From positions 1 through 39,718 of the forward strand of contig CAZTDD010000059.1 in the NCBI GenBank assembly GCA_964612675.1: a DNA stretch of 39,718 bases, written 5' to 3'. The notes beneath the pieces are model-generated. The model made no database searches. It was not told the origin of the DNA and was given only the letters and a program-made list of their open reading frames with translations. The stretch comes from CAZTDD01 sp964612675. GTDB lineage: Bacteria > Hinthialibacterota > Hinthialibacteria > Hinthialibacterales > JAKPRU01. Of this stretch, positions 23,849 to 31,846 are shown in pieces (positions within the stretch are counted from its first letter, which is position 1; the number at the start of each line of letters is the position of its first letter). The position numbers were made by a program, and so were the translations under genes.

Positions 23849-25318
23849 CTAAGCCCAGTAGGGGACATAACTCGCGTGACGCTTGGAGTCGCTTCCAGGG
23901 TCATAGGGGCGGATCATACCAGCCTCCACTGTGTCACTGATCACTCTCGATACCTGCGCCCGGTTTTTTTCGTCAATGCCGAATCGTCCCCGAAGTGTGC
24001 TGTTTGTCATTTGCCTTCGTTGCACGTATTGAAGCGAGGCATGCAGATAACAAGCTCGGACTCTATCAGCTCTGTCCATCTTAGCGAAAGGTCTGGGTGT
24101 GAAAAGCACCGCTCTCGTATGTTTTCCGACGCTCTCAAACAACGGTGCCGGCAGCTGATAAAGTTCTGTTTGAGATACGACCTTATCCACTCCGCTACCT
24201 CGCTCTTCACAGACACCTACACGTCTGAGAAACGACGCTAATGACTCGTTCCGCGATTGTGGCGGCGTATCAAGAAACCGTAGAGTGTCTACGATCGGTT
24301 CGCCTGGATTCGTGATTTCCAATCGGCTATCAAACACCTCAACCATAGGGCCGGTGCCACGCATAGTGAAATCCTGGTGGATTATCATGTTAGCCACCAG
24401 CTCACGTATGGCCAACTCAGGATAGACAGGCACTGTTTTTCGCAGCGCCTCCGCGATCACCTCGTTCTCCGGCAATATGTCCTTAAGAAAGCTGATGAGA
24501 CTCTCAAATCCGGCTGCGTAACCCTTTTTGCCTTGATACTCCCTCTTGGTACGTATTCGAGTTTCCCCGTCGTAGACCACAACACGCACGGGCTTACGGT
24601 CGAGACGCGGGAATCGCGAAAGGTCGGATGCAAATAGTATTGCTCCCAAATTCAGAATATTCCATTCTCCCCGTTGGCAGGTCTCGATCATGTGGTCGTC
24701 CGTCAAACGACGTAGAATCTTGTCGCGTGTATCCGGGAAAGGTATGTCCAGAAGGCTAAAATAGGCTGGATAATCCAACAACGTTAAGACATCCGAGCCA
24801 GTCACTCGCTCAACCGCTACCTGCCGTTCGAAGGGAGTCACGTCGAAAGTACGCCACAATTCACGCTCTTTTTCAGGAAAGTCTTTAAGGTTCTTTTTGT
24901 AGGACCCAATTCGGACGTATTTCGCTCCTTTGAACTGTACCGGTTGGTTAACCGCTCGCGGGATTTCAACCATCGAGATCCGCTTTCCATCGTGTTCAAA
25001 TTCCATGAATCGGAAGTGAATTCGTGGAACCAGAAGCCGACTCAGCCAGTTTTCAAGTTCTTCGTTACCTTTTTTTGCCTGCGTTAGCTGGAATGAAGTG
25101 CCTGTCACTTCATGGGTATCGTTTGCCACACCCCAAACTAAATAGGCGTTGGCCTTACCGACGAGGGCAGCTGAGTTCGCCAGTGCTGAGACATACTCGC
25201 CGATTTGCTCCAAAGAGACATAATCTTGCTTGAACTCCACCCACTCGGTCTCCTTGGGAAGCTGACACAGTTCATGCAAAAGGCTGCCGAGGTATTCGGT
25301 GTGATTGGTTCTTGACAA
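23849..25318 (-). CDS. AlbA_2 (Schlafen-type) domain protein with GHKL ATPase-like domain
   Basis: 489 residues. The N-terminal domain (about 15-140) is AlbA_2: ETEWVEFKQDYVSLEQIGEYVSALAN, YLVWGVANDTHEVTG and KYVRIGSYKKNLKDFPEKERELW. A central region is followed by an HATPase_c_4 domain (about 290-385: ELVANMIIHQDF, LEITNPGEP, CEERGSGVDKVV) and a C-terminal winged-helix-like part. Such proteins are usually called transcriptional regulators or ATP-binding proteins; many sit in mobile or defence-rich DNA, and their activity is mostly untested. The start is TTG with a strong GAGGAGG six bases upstream. The gene is visibly more AT-rich than the str or gcv genes, which hints at acquisition by transfer. 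Confidence 0.85.
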   Translation of the reverse strand: MSRTNHTEYLGSLLHELCQLPKETEWVEFKQDYVSLEQIGEYVSALANSAALVGKANAYLVWGVANDTHEVTGTSFQLTQAKKGNEELENWLSRLLVPRIHFRFMEFEHDGKRISMVEIPRAVNQPVQFKGAKYVRIGSYKKNLKDFPEKERELWRTFDVTPFERQVAVERVTGSDVLTLLDYPAYFSLLDIPFPDTRDKILRRLTDDHMIETCQRGEWNILNLGAILFASDLSRFPRLDRKPVRVVVYDGETRIRTKREYQGKKGYAAGFESLISFLKDILPENEVIAEALRKTVPVYPELAIRELVANMIIHQDFTMRGTGPMVEVFDSRLEITNPGEPIVDTLRFLDTPPQSRNESLASFLRRVGVCEERGSGVDKVVSQTELYQLPAPLFESVGKHTRAVLFTPRPFAKMDRADRVRACYLHASLQYVQRRQMTNSTLRGRFGIDEKNRAQVSRVISDTVEAGMIRPYDPGSDSKRHASYVPYWA

Positions 25319-25524
25319 TGGCTACCTCCTCAATCAGGTGGTATGCTGAAATGGTATTCTTTGATGTCAAGGGACCATTCACACAAATTCTCAGAGTTGC
25401 AGTGCGGAGATATTAGACGGGCACAGATCTGTACTGCAATGACCAGAGCGTGCCTCAGTCATTCGTTTTCTCCATCTTGCAGCCTGATACTGACAGCAAC
25501 AAAGCAGAGTGCCAAATACATGGG

Positions 25525-25549
25525 GGCAGAGGCATTTTCAGCCTCTGCC
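25525..25549 (-). other. Perfect 9-bp hairpin spanning the amrS stop codon
   Basis: GGCAGAGGC (25525-25533) and GCCTCTGCC (25541-25549) are exact inverted copies with a 7-base loop, and the TGA of amrS (25538-25540) lies in that loop. On the minus strand the hairpin is followed by CCCCATGTATTTGG, without a T-run, so it is not a standard intrinsic terminator. It may stabilise the mRNA 3' end or act as a Rho-related stop. Confidence 0.6.
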
Positions 25550-26566
25550 GAGCTTCTCCAACCCGACCCCATCAATCTCCGCTCCGCATTTTGGGCATTT
25601 TGAATCGTCGAGGAAGGAGTCAGTCACAGTAAATCCATAGCGTTCGATGAGCATTTCGCCGCATTGATAACATCGTGTGCTTTCGGTCGGATCCCCCGGG
25701 ATGTTCCCTGCGAACACATATCGAAGCCCCGCGTCGCGCCCGATATCGATCGCTTTGGTGATCAAATTGACCGGCGTGCGGGTGCCGTCCCTCATTTTGT
25801 AATCCGGGTGAAATGCGCTGATGTGCCATGGAATCTCGGGGCCGATTGAAGCGATGAATTGGGCAATGTCTCGGATTTCCGAATCGCTGTCATTCATGCC
25901 CGGGACCAACAGCGTGGTCACTTCGAGCCAAAATCCCATCTCCTTGGCGTTCCGAATCGAATCGAGAACCGGCTGCAGGCGTCCCTTGATGATTTTCCTG
26001 TAGGTTTCATCTCGAAAGCATTTCAGGTCGATATTCATCGCACCGAGATACGGCTGAGCGAGTTCCAGCATCTCCGGTGTCATATAGCCGTTTGTGACGA
26101 ATACATTATCGATGTTCTTTTCCTTGGCCAATCGCATGATATCGTACGCATACTCGAAATAGATTGTGGGTTCCGAATAGGTATATGCAATCGTACGGCA
26201 CTGGGAGCGTTGTGCGGCGGCAACGACTTCTTCCGGAGAAGTAGAACGCCCTTCGAGCCGCGCATATTCTCTGGGACCTTGCGACAGACTCCAATTCTGG
26301 CAGAACGAGCAGCGGAAATTACATCCGGCTGTCGCAATAGAAAAAGACAACGTCCCGGGATGATAGTGGAACAGAGGTTTCTTTTCGATGGGATCGACAT
26401 TCTTCGCTTGCAGCTGGCCGTATACAAGGCTATACAACGTTCCCCCATCGTTTCGGCGAACAAGACATACCCCGGTTTTGCCGTTCTGTATCGTACAGCG
26501 GTGAGAACAGAGGCCGCATTGAACCGCGTCTCGTTCGAGTTTTTCGTATAACATCGCTTCTTTCAC
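25538..26566 (-). CDS. amrS: AmmeMemoRadiSam system radical SAM enzyme
   Basis: A radical SAM protein of 342 residues. The 4Fe-4S motif is CNFRCSFC (Cys82, 86, 89) inside TAGCNFRCSFCQNWSLSQ. An N-terminal cysteine set (Cys17, 20, 24, 34: CGLCSHRC...C) and a C-terminal zinc ribbon (CYQCGEM...CPKCGAEI) are typical of the PflA-like AmrS family. The partners AMMECR1 and Memo are not in this window, and the reaction is unknown. I start it at GTG 26566 (MKEAMLYEKLERD), with TAGGAG eight bases upstream; this matches the family N-terminus. The frame stays open to 27127, but that extension lies under the plus-strand methyltransferase and is not real. Confidence 0.88.
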   Translation of the reverse strand: MKEAMLYEKLERDAVQCGLCSHRCTIQNGKTGVCLVRRNDGGTLYSLVYGQLQAKNVDPIEKKPLFHYHPGTLSFSIATAGCNFRCSFCQNWSLSQGPREYARLEGRSTSPEEVVAAAQRSQCRTIAYTYSEPTIYFEYAYDIMRLAKEKNIDNVFVTNGYMTPEMLELAQPYLGAMNIDLKCFRDETYRKIIKGRLQPVLDSIRNAKEMGFWLEVTTLLVPGMNDSDSEIRDIAQFIASIGPEIPWHISAFHPDYKMRDGTRTPVNLITKAIDIGRDAGLRYVFAGNIPGDPTESTRCYQCGEMLIERYGFTVTDSFLDDSKCPKCGAEIDGVGLEKLGRG

Positions 26567-26716
26567 GATCGCCACTCCTATAGTCCCGTTTACAGATAGC
26601 TTACGACAAAACCCCCTCTGCAACGAAGCCCCTCGCGCTCCGCGCCGCCCCGACACTTCGCGACTTCCGCCACGCAGGGGTAGACTGGAGAAAAAGGGAA
26701 AAGAGAAGCTGATTCC

Positions 26717-27475
26717 ATGTCTTCGAACAAGTTTTACGATCAATTCGCCGAACGCTACGACGCGATGATCGACTGGCGTGCACGTGTAAAACGAGAGAGG
26801 CCGTTCTTCGATCATCTGCTTCAGGAACGGCGCGGTACAACGATCCTCGATTGCGGCTGTGGCACGGGAGAGCACGCTATTCACTGGGCCGAGGAGGGCT
26901 ATCGGGTGATGGCCATCGACCCGAGTCCCACTATGATCGACATCGCAAAAGCCAAGGCGGAAGAACGCGACGTGGAGGTCGATTTTCGCGTCCTTGCGAT
27001 GGAGAATCTCGACGGAACCGTTCATGGAACCTTCGATTTGGTTTGCTGCCTGGGGAACACATTGCCGCATATACTCGACGAGAAGGCTCTGCACGAGACG
27101 TTTAAGGCCCTGCGGTCGGTAAAGCATCCAGACGGACTCCTCACACTCCAGGTACTAAATTATACGCGCATTATTGCGTACAACGATCGATTCTTCCCTT
27201 CCCGGCACGGTCACCTGGGGAATGACAAATACGTTTTCGTGCGGTTCTTCGACTTCGGTCCCACCCGCCTGACATTTAACCTTCTCACACTCCGCCGTGA
27301 AGAAGACGACTGGTCGATGGATATATCGAAAACATCTCATTACCCTTGGCAGGAACCGGAAATTCGCAAGGTTCTTGAGGAAACCGGTTTCGAAGAAATC
27401 ATCGACTACGGAGATTATGATTTCTCGGAATTCGACGCCGACCGAAATACGAATTTGATTATGGTTGCGGAATAA
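26717..27475 (+). CDS. Class I SAM-dependent methyltransferase
   Basis: 252 residues with a Rossmann methyltransferase core. Motif I is ILDCGCGTGEHA (43-54), the acidic motif II end is VMAIDPSPTMIDIAKAKA, and the post-core FDLVCCLGNTLPHI follows. The N-terminus SSNKFYDQFAERYDAMIDW is the usual cap of small-molecule methyltransferases (Methyltransf_11/25). The substrate is unknown. The gene is divergent from amrS, with 150 bases between them, and ends eight bases before the lipA ATG, so the two are probably cotranscribed. A link to lipoate or radical SAM chemistry is possible from position only. Confidence 0.85.
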   Translation: MSSNKFYDQFAERYDAMIDWRARVKRERPFFDHLLQERRGTTILDCGCGTGEHAIHWAEEGYRVMAIDPSPTMIDIAKAKAEERDVEVDFRVLAMENLDGTVHGTFDLVCCLGNTLPHILDEKALHETFKALRSVKHPDGLLTLQVLNYTRIIAYNDRFFPSRHGHLGNDKYVFVRFFDFGPTRLTFNLLTLRREEDDWSMDISKTSHYPWQEPEIRKVLEETGFEEIIDYGDYDFSEFDADRNTNLIMVAE

Positions 27476-27482
27476 GAATATC

Positions 27483-28388
27483 ATGGAGACCGATTCCGAT
27501 TGTCGATCGCGGAAAAGCCGCCCTCTTCCGCGCAAACCCAGATGGATTCGCACGACGCTGCCGTGCGGGGAGGGATACACGGAGGTACGATCGCTAGTCG
27601 AGCGACACAACCTGCATACAGTCTGCGGGAGTGCGTTGTGCCCCAACCTGGGCGAGTGTTGGAACGACCGCACAGCGACCTTCATGATCCTCGGCGATGT
27701 ATGCACGCGAAATTGTCGGTTCTGCGCCGTCAAGAATGGAACGCCTTCCACCGTCGACCCTGATGAACCGATACACGTGGCCGAAGCGATCAGCCGGCTT
27801 CAACTGGACTACGCTGTGATTACCTCCGTGACGCGGGACGATCTCGCCGATGGAGGCGCCTCGTTGTTTGTACAAACGATCCGGGCGATTCGAGAAGAGA
27901 GCCCGGACTGCCGTATCGAGGTATTGATACCGGATTTCGGCGGCTCATTTGATGCGCTGGACTGTGTACTGGAAGCAGATCCCGATGTGCTCAATCATAA
28001 TGTCGAAACCGTCCCCCGCCTCTATGCCGACTTGCGGCCGCAAGCGGAATGGGAGCGATCTATCGGGGTTCTGAGACATGCGGGACAAAAGGGTTGCATT
28101 ACAAAAACAGGCCTGATGATCGGGGCGGGAGAAACGAGAGAAGAATTATTCGATGCGTTGCGACGCATTTGCGAAATCGATGTAGATATTTTGACCGTAG
28201 GGCAGTATTTAGCACCGACTGTAAAACATCATCCAATCGACCGGTATGTTCCCCCTGAGGAATTCGACGAAATACGAAACGAAGCACTATCTCTCGGTTT
28301 CCGATTTGTTGTGTCCGGTCCGCTGGTACGCAGTTCGTACCGTGCAAAAGAGGCCTATGAATCCTGCCTCACGATGCTTCCGAGATAA
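27483..28388 (+). CDS. lipA: Lipoyl synthase
   Basis: A radical SAM enzyme of 301 residues that inserts two sulfurs into octanoyl groups on carrier proteins. Both iron-sulfur sites are visible: the auxiliary cluster in CGSALCPNLGECW (Cys48, 53, 59) and the radical SAM cluster in CTRNCRFC (Cys74, 78, 81). The C-terminal RSSYRA holds the conserved serine ligand. HNVETVPRLY and LMIGAGETREEL are family blocks. The ATG at 27483 gives the normal length; an in-frame TTG at 27465 would overlap the methyltransferase. The product is needed by the glycine cleavage H protein, for which gcvPA-gcvPB lie elsewhere in this window. No lipB or lplA is present here. Confidence 0.95.
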   Translation: METDSDCRSRKSRPLPRKPRWIRTTLPCGEGYTEVRSLVERHNLHTVCGSALCPNLGECWNDRTATFMILGDVCTRNCRFCAVKNGTPSTVDPDEPIHVAEAISRLQLDYAVITSVTRDDLADGGASLFVQTIRAIREESPDCRIEVLIPDFGGSFDALDCVLEADPDVLNHNVETVPRLYADLRPQAEWERSIGVLRHAGQKGCITKTGLMIGAGETREELFDALRRICEIDVDILTVGQYLAPTVKHHPIDRYVPPEEFDEIRNEALSLGFRFVVSGPLVRSSYRAKEAYESCLTMLPR

Positions 28389-28752
28389 GAAACTCTGCGA
28401 TGTTCGACGGCCCGTATGAGGACTCCGGTTCGAGTTCTCGGATTCTGTCGGCGATAATCGCCATGGCTCGTTTGACTACATCGGTCTTAATGGGATCGGA
28501 ATACGGATCGATGCGGAGAATGATTCCATCCGGTTTCAGCGACGCCAGAAAGTGGAATCGCTGTCCGCGGTTTTCCTCGACAACGGTCATACGAAAAAGT
28601 AAATTCGTCGCGTCCTGATGCAGATACAGCGCATCGAGAGAAATCGGCGACGGATGGATCTCTTTGAAAGGCTTCAGGTCCTTCCATATTCTATCGAGCG
28701 AGATTTCACCTTGGATGTAGATGTGGGGCATTAGGGTATCTCTCGTGGTCAT
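28369..28752 (-). CDS. Small soluble protein of unknown function
   Basis: 127 residues, not recognised. The sequence has an alternating beta/alpha look (IYIQGEISLDRIWKDLKPF, LLFRMTVVEENRGQRFHFLAS, GIILRIDPYSDPIKTDVVKRAMAIIADRI) with no membrane segment or signal peptide. It may form a small alpha/beta domain. Starting at the second ATG (28731, MPHIYIQGE) would give 120 residues; neither start has a strong ribosome binding site. Its last 20 bases overlap the 3' end of lipA on the other strand. It follows the BadF-type kinase by 40 bases and is probably the last gene of that leftward group. Confidence 0.6.
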   Translation of the reverse strand: MTTRDTLMPHIYIQGEISLDRIWKDLKPFKEIHPSPISLDALYLHQDATNLLFRMTVVEENRGQRFHFLASLKPDGIILRIDPYSDPIKTDVVKRAMAIIADRIRELEPESSYGPSNIAEFLISEAS

Positions 28753-28792
28753 GTAATGGCGCCGGTACGATACAGGCTCGCCCAGGATCGCC

Positions 28793-29803
28793 TTATCTCG
28801 ACCGATCCTCCGATTCCGGTGAAAAGAGGCGGAGGTTCGCCAGGATGTCGTCGTTCACCGCGATCCCGGCATGTGCGAGCGCATGCAAGACAGCCCCCTG
28901 CGTAGGGATCATTTTCGGAGACATAACCTCTGCCCCAGGGTGCAAACTGCGGATTTTCTTCCTCAGCAGGTCGAAATAGGAATCGCTGCGTTCAAGCAAA
29001 CCTCCGCTGAAAACCACCGGGAACCGAGTACCGAGACCAAGTCGTGTAGTAACGCGTTCGACCGCCAGACTCAGCTCGTCCGCTCCATCGTGTACGATCT
29101 TGACAGCGGCGGGATCGCCTGCCCCGTAGGCATCCAATACAGCAACCGCCAGTGCGGCGATATCCGCTTTCTGCTGGGCAAACTGCATAACCCAAGCGAC
29201 CAGATCGTCCTCGTCGCGCAAGTCGAGTTGGCTGAGAAGTAGGTCTCGCAGTTTTGTTTCGATTCCAGTTCCATCGCGCGCCCGAATCACCGCGCGCAAC
29301 GCCGCCTGGCCAAATGCGTATCCGCTCCCTTCATCGCTCAATAACGGACCGTATCCTCCGACCCGAGCCGATTCTCCTTTTTCGTTTCGCCCGTAGACGA
29401 TTGACCCGGTACCGGCGATAACAAGTGCACCCGCATCCGCAAGACAGCCTCCCGTTAGTGCGACATCGGCATCGGTCACGATGAGAAGAATCTCCCGCGA
29501 AAAACGGCTGCTAAGTCCCGATTCCAATCGTTCGCGATCCCGTTCACGTCCCGCGCCCGCCAACCCAAGGCAAACAGCGGACAAGTCCTCGGACGTCTTC
29601 TTGCCGCGAGCCAACAAGTCGTCGCAAAGGCCGAACAGGACTTTCGATGCGCCTTCCAACCCCGCATGGTGATAATTCGCTCCGCTTTTTTGAGCGGAAG
29701 CCACTATGCGGCCTTGCGTGTCCGCCAATATTCCGCGCGTGCTCGTCGCGCCACCGTCGATACCGATTACACAGGACATAGTCTTTGGAGTGTTGCAAGC
29801 CAT
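28793..29803 (-). CDS. BadF/BadG-family sugar kinase, probably N-acetylglucosamine kinase
   Basis: 336 residues of the ASKHA kinase fold. Phosphate 1 is IGIDGGATSTRGILAD (13-28), phosphate 2 lies around IAGTGSIVYGR, and GGYGPLLSDEGSGYAFGQAAL is the family block shared with N-acetylglucosamine kinases. FPVVFSGGLL is the adenosine motif. It would phosphorylate an amino sugar in the cytoplasm. Benzoyl-CoA reductase-type activators belong to the same family but carry cluster-binding cysteines not seen here. It lies in a leftward group with the coiled-coil and PEGA-like genes; the sialidase and DUF5060 protein nearby would fit amino-sugar scavenging. The exact substrate is not proven. Confidence 0.82.
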   Translation of the reverse strand: MACNTPKTMSCVIGIDGGATSTRGILADTQGRIVASAQKSGANYHHAGLEGASKVLFGLCDDLLARGKKTSEDLSAVCLGLAGAGRERDRERLESGLSSRFSREILLIVTDADVALTGGCLADAGALVIAGTGSIVYGRNEKGESARVGGYGPLLSDEGSGYAFGQAALRAVIRARDGTGIETKLRDLLLSQLDLRDEDDLVAWVMQFAQQKADIAALAVAVLDAYGAGDPAAVKIVHDGADELSLAVERVTTRLGLGTRFPVVFSGGLLERSDSYFDLLRKKIRSLHPGAEVMSPKMIPTQGAVLHALAHAGIAVNDDILANLRLFSPESEDRSR

Positions 29804-29836
29804 ACGGGCCTATTCTGTGGAAAATGCCCGCTCCGA

Positions 29837-30232
29837 TCAGGTTTCATCTTGCAGTAGCTGGATCTTCAGCTTCAGTTCGTCCAATTGTTGTTCGTACTGA
29901 TCGCGCAGAGATTCCATCTCTTTGCGATGCTCTTCTTCCAGTTCGCGGAGCCGCTTCTCGAATCGTTCGATCTCAGCCTGGTGAGCGCGCTCCATTTCGC
30001 GAATCCGATTTTCGTATCGTTGTGTGGTACTCTGGAGATCTTCAAACGTCACTTCCTCACCGGCCTCCCCGGATAGAAATCCACCGAACCAGGAGGGCAG
30101 ACTCATGCCTCCGTGAACCAGCACCCAGCCCAGTCCCATCAAAATGACAACCGTGACAACAATCAGAACAACCGGGATTTTGCTCGACGAAGGCGCAGGA
30201 CGTTTTTTGCGAGATTGACTCTTCGCTGCCAC
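29837..30232 (-). CDS. Membrane-anchored coiled-coil protein
   Basis: 131 residues. A short Lys/Arg-rich N-terminus (AAKSQSRKKRP) is followed by one membrane helix (about 19-40, IPVVLIVVTVVILMGLGWVLV). A Gly-rich stretch follows, then a continuous charged coiled coil (about 65-131, REMERAHQAEIERFEKRLRE and onward). The topology suggests a cytoplasmic N-terminus and an extracytoplasmic coil. The start is GTG with GGAGGAG six to eight bases upstream, overlapping the stop region of the PEGA-like gene, so the two are tightly coupled. Function unknown; a scaffold or envelope role is possible. Confidence 0.7.
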   Translation of the reverse strand: MAAKSQSRKKRPAPSSSKIPVVLIVVTVVILMGLGWVLVHGGMSLPSWFGGFLSGEAGEEVTFEDLQSTTQRYENRIREMERAHQAEIERFEKRLRELEEEHRKEMESLRDQYEQQLDELKLKIQLLQDET

Positions 30233-30235
30233 GGT

Positions 30236-30583
30236 TCACTCCTCCTCCGTTCCATCCTCATCCAAGGCGAAACGGAATTCATGACGATCGGTAATGTTGA
30301 AAGGCATGATCGTGGCGAATAGATCCAAAGGAATCCAAAGATAGACCGGACATTTCACATCGGCAACATGTTTGCTGGGCGGTTGGCCCTCACGTAGAAG
30401 CGTAACGGTATGTGGACCGTACCAGTCCACTTCGATCTCGGCCGGGGTTTCCTCGGCTACTCGTTTTCCATCAAAGTAGACCGCGGACGCGGGAGGATCG
30501 GAATCGATTACGGCTACCGTTTTCAGGCACGAACCGAAAATCGCCACAACGAACAAGGCACCCAGCGCAACACCTGCTCTCAC
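30236..30583 (-). CDS. Small PEGA-like lipoprotein
   Basis: 115 residues. The signal sequence RAGVALGALFVVAIFGSC ends in a lipobox-like FGSC, so Cys18 is the likely lipidated residue. A short beta domain follows in the style of PEGA repeats: VIDSDPPASAVYFDGKRVAEETPAEI, then WYGPHTVTLLREG. The C-terminus has a hydrophobic VYLWIPLDLFATIMPF stretch. I start it at GTG 30583 because AGGAGG lies eight bases upstream; an ATG at 30640 adds 19 charged residues before the signal and has no such site. PEGA domains are found in surface and cell-wall-associated proteins. Only three bases separate it from the coiled-coil gene. Confidence 0.72.
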   Translation of the reverse strand: MRAGVALGALFVVAIFGSCLKTVAVIDSDPPASAVYFDGKRVAEETPAEIEVDWYGPHTVTLLREGQPPSKHVADVKCPVYLWIPLDLFATIMPFNITDRHEFRFALDEDGTEEE

Positions 30584-30725
30584 TTGAGTTTCCTCCTGAC
30601 AGCGTCTTTTCACACCACCTGCCAATGTGTTTCCGCGCAACCGACGGATGACGACCGTGGATGTACGACGAGCCTACCTTGGCTCGGCAATCGAGTCAAA
30701 TCCGGTCGAAAAAGAAAGGCTCGAA

Positions 30726-31805
30726 TCAGGATTCCTCGGGGGCGTCGGGTTCCGGGTGCTCCTCACGGATCGTCAGGAGATCGGGGAGGATTTCCAGAAA
30801 TGCGTCAGTCAAATCAGGGTCGAATTGAGTGCCCTTATTGTTCCTGATTTCGTCGACCGCCTTCTCCACAGGCCAGGCTTTCTTGTAGGGACGAGGTGAA
30901 GTCAGCGCATCGAAAACATCCGCCAAAGCGCAGATACGCCCCTCGAGGGGGATTTCATCGCCCCGCAGTTTGTTCGGGTATCCATTCCCGTCCCATCGCT
31001 CATGATGAGTAACAGCAATGGTCTCGGCCATGCGAATCAGTTCGGAGGTGCCCCCGGCCAGGAGTTGTCCGCCGATGTCGGTGTGGCCTTTCATGATCTC
31101 CCACTCGTCGGGGTCCAGTTTCGCAGGTTTGAGCAGAATCCGGTCGGGAATTCCGATTTTACCTACGTCATGCATTGGACTGGCATTAAGAATCAGCTCG
31201 CGTTGTTCGTTGCTGCATCCGCTCGCAGCGGCAATCCGCTCGCAACAACGACTCATACGCACAATGTGTTCGCCCGTCTCATAATCTCTGTATTCCGATG
31301 CATTACTCAGGCGACGGACAATCTCGAGTTGGGAATCCCGGAGATCCTTTGTTCGTGCGCGGACCTTGTCCTCAAGAATTCTGTTATGGTCGCGCAACTG
31401 GTTATGCATCAACCGAATCTCCAGCATATTGCGAATCCGTGAAAGAACCTCAACCTGATCGAGCGGTTTGCCCAAGAAATCCTTGGCACCGGACTCCAAA
31501 GCACGAACACGAGTATCACGGTCCGACTGAGCGGTGAGCACGAGGATCGACAGGTAGGATTCTTTCTCGATCTCTTTCAGTTGATCCATAACCTGGAAAC
31601 CGTCGAGATGCGGCATTCGCAAATCGAGAAGAACAAGGTCCGGTCGGAATTCACGGTATACATCGGCGACCTCACGCGAGTCCGTAAGCCCTTTTACGGA
31701 ACGGTAACCGGCTACTTTCAACATGCGGTCGAGCAACAACACATTTGGATGCTGATCGTCAACAATAAGGATTTTTGCGTCAAGAATCTCCTCGGGAATT
31801 GTCAT
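30726..31805 (-). CDS. Response regulator with HD-GYP c-di-GMP phosphodiesterase domain
   Basis: 359 residues. The receiver domain (about 10-128) has acidic Asp16 and Asp17, phosphoacceptor Asp61 in LVLLDLRMP, and Lys113 in LGKPLD. A short coiled linker (130-165) leads to an HD-GYP domain (about 165-345) with HD at 212-213 (MHDVGKIGIPDRIL) and HHERWDGNGYP at 267-277. HD-GYP enzymes hydrolyse cyclic di-GMP; all signature residues are present, so it is probably active. It follows the hybrid histidine kinase by 41 bases and may be part of its output. No diguanylate cyclase is in the window. The start is ATG, with a distant GGGAG. Confidence 0.93.
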   Translation of the reverse strand: MTIPEEILDAKILIVDDQHPNVLLLDRMLKVAGYRSVKGLTDSREVADVYREFRPDLVLLDLRMPHLDGFQVMDQLKEIEKESYLSILVLTAQSDRDTRVRALESGAKDFLGKPLDQVEVLSRIRNMLEIRLMHNQLRDHNRILEDKVRARTKDLRDSQLEIVRRLSNASEYRDYETGEHIVRMSRCCERIAAASGCSNEQRELILNASPMHDVGKIGIPDRILLKPAKLDPDEWEIMKGHTDIGGQLLAGGTSELIRMAETIAVTHHERWDGNGYPNKLRGDEIPLEGRICALADVFDALTSPRPYKKAWPVEKAVDEIRNNKGTQFDPDLTDAFLEILPDLLTIREEHPEPDAPEES

Positions 31806-31846
31806 GGTAAATACGTCTCCCGGTCAAAATCTTCTCAGATATAGAG

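Noticed and set aside
26567..27127. In-frame upstream extension of amrS.
   Set aside because: It lies antisense to a well-supported methyltransferase gene, while the GTG at 26566 gives the family N-terminus with a good ribosome binding site.
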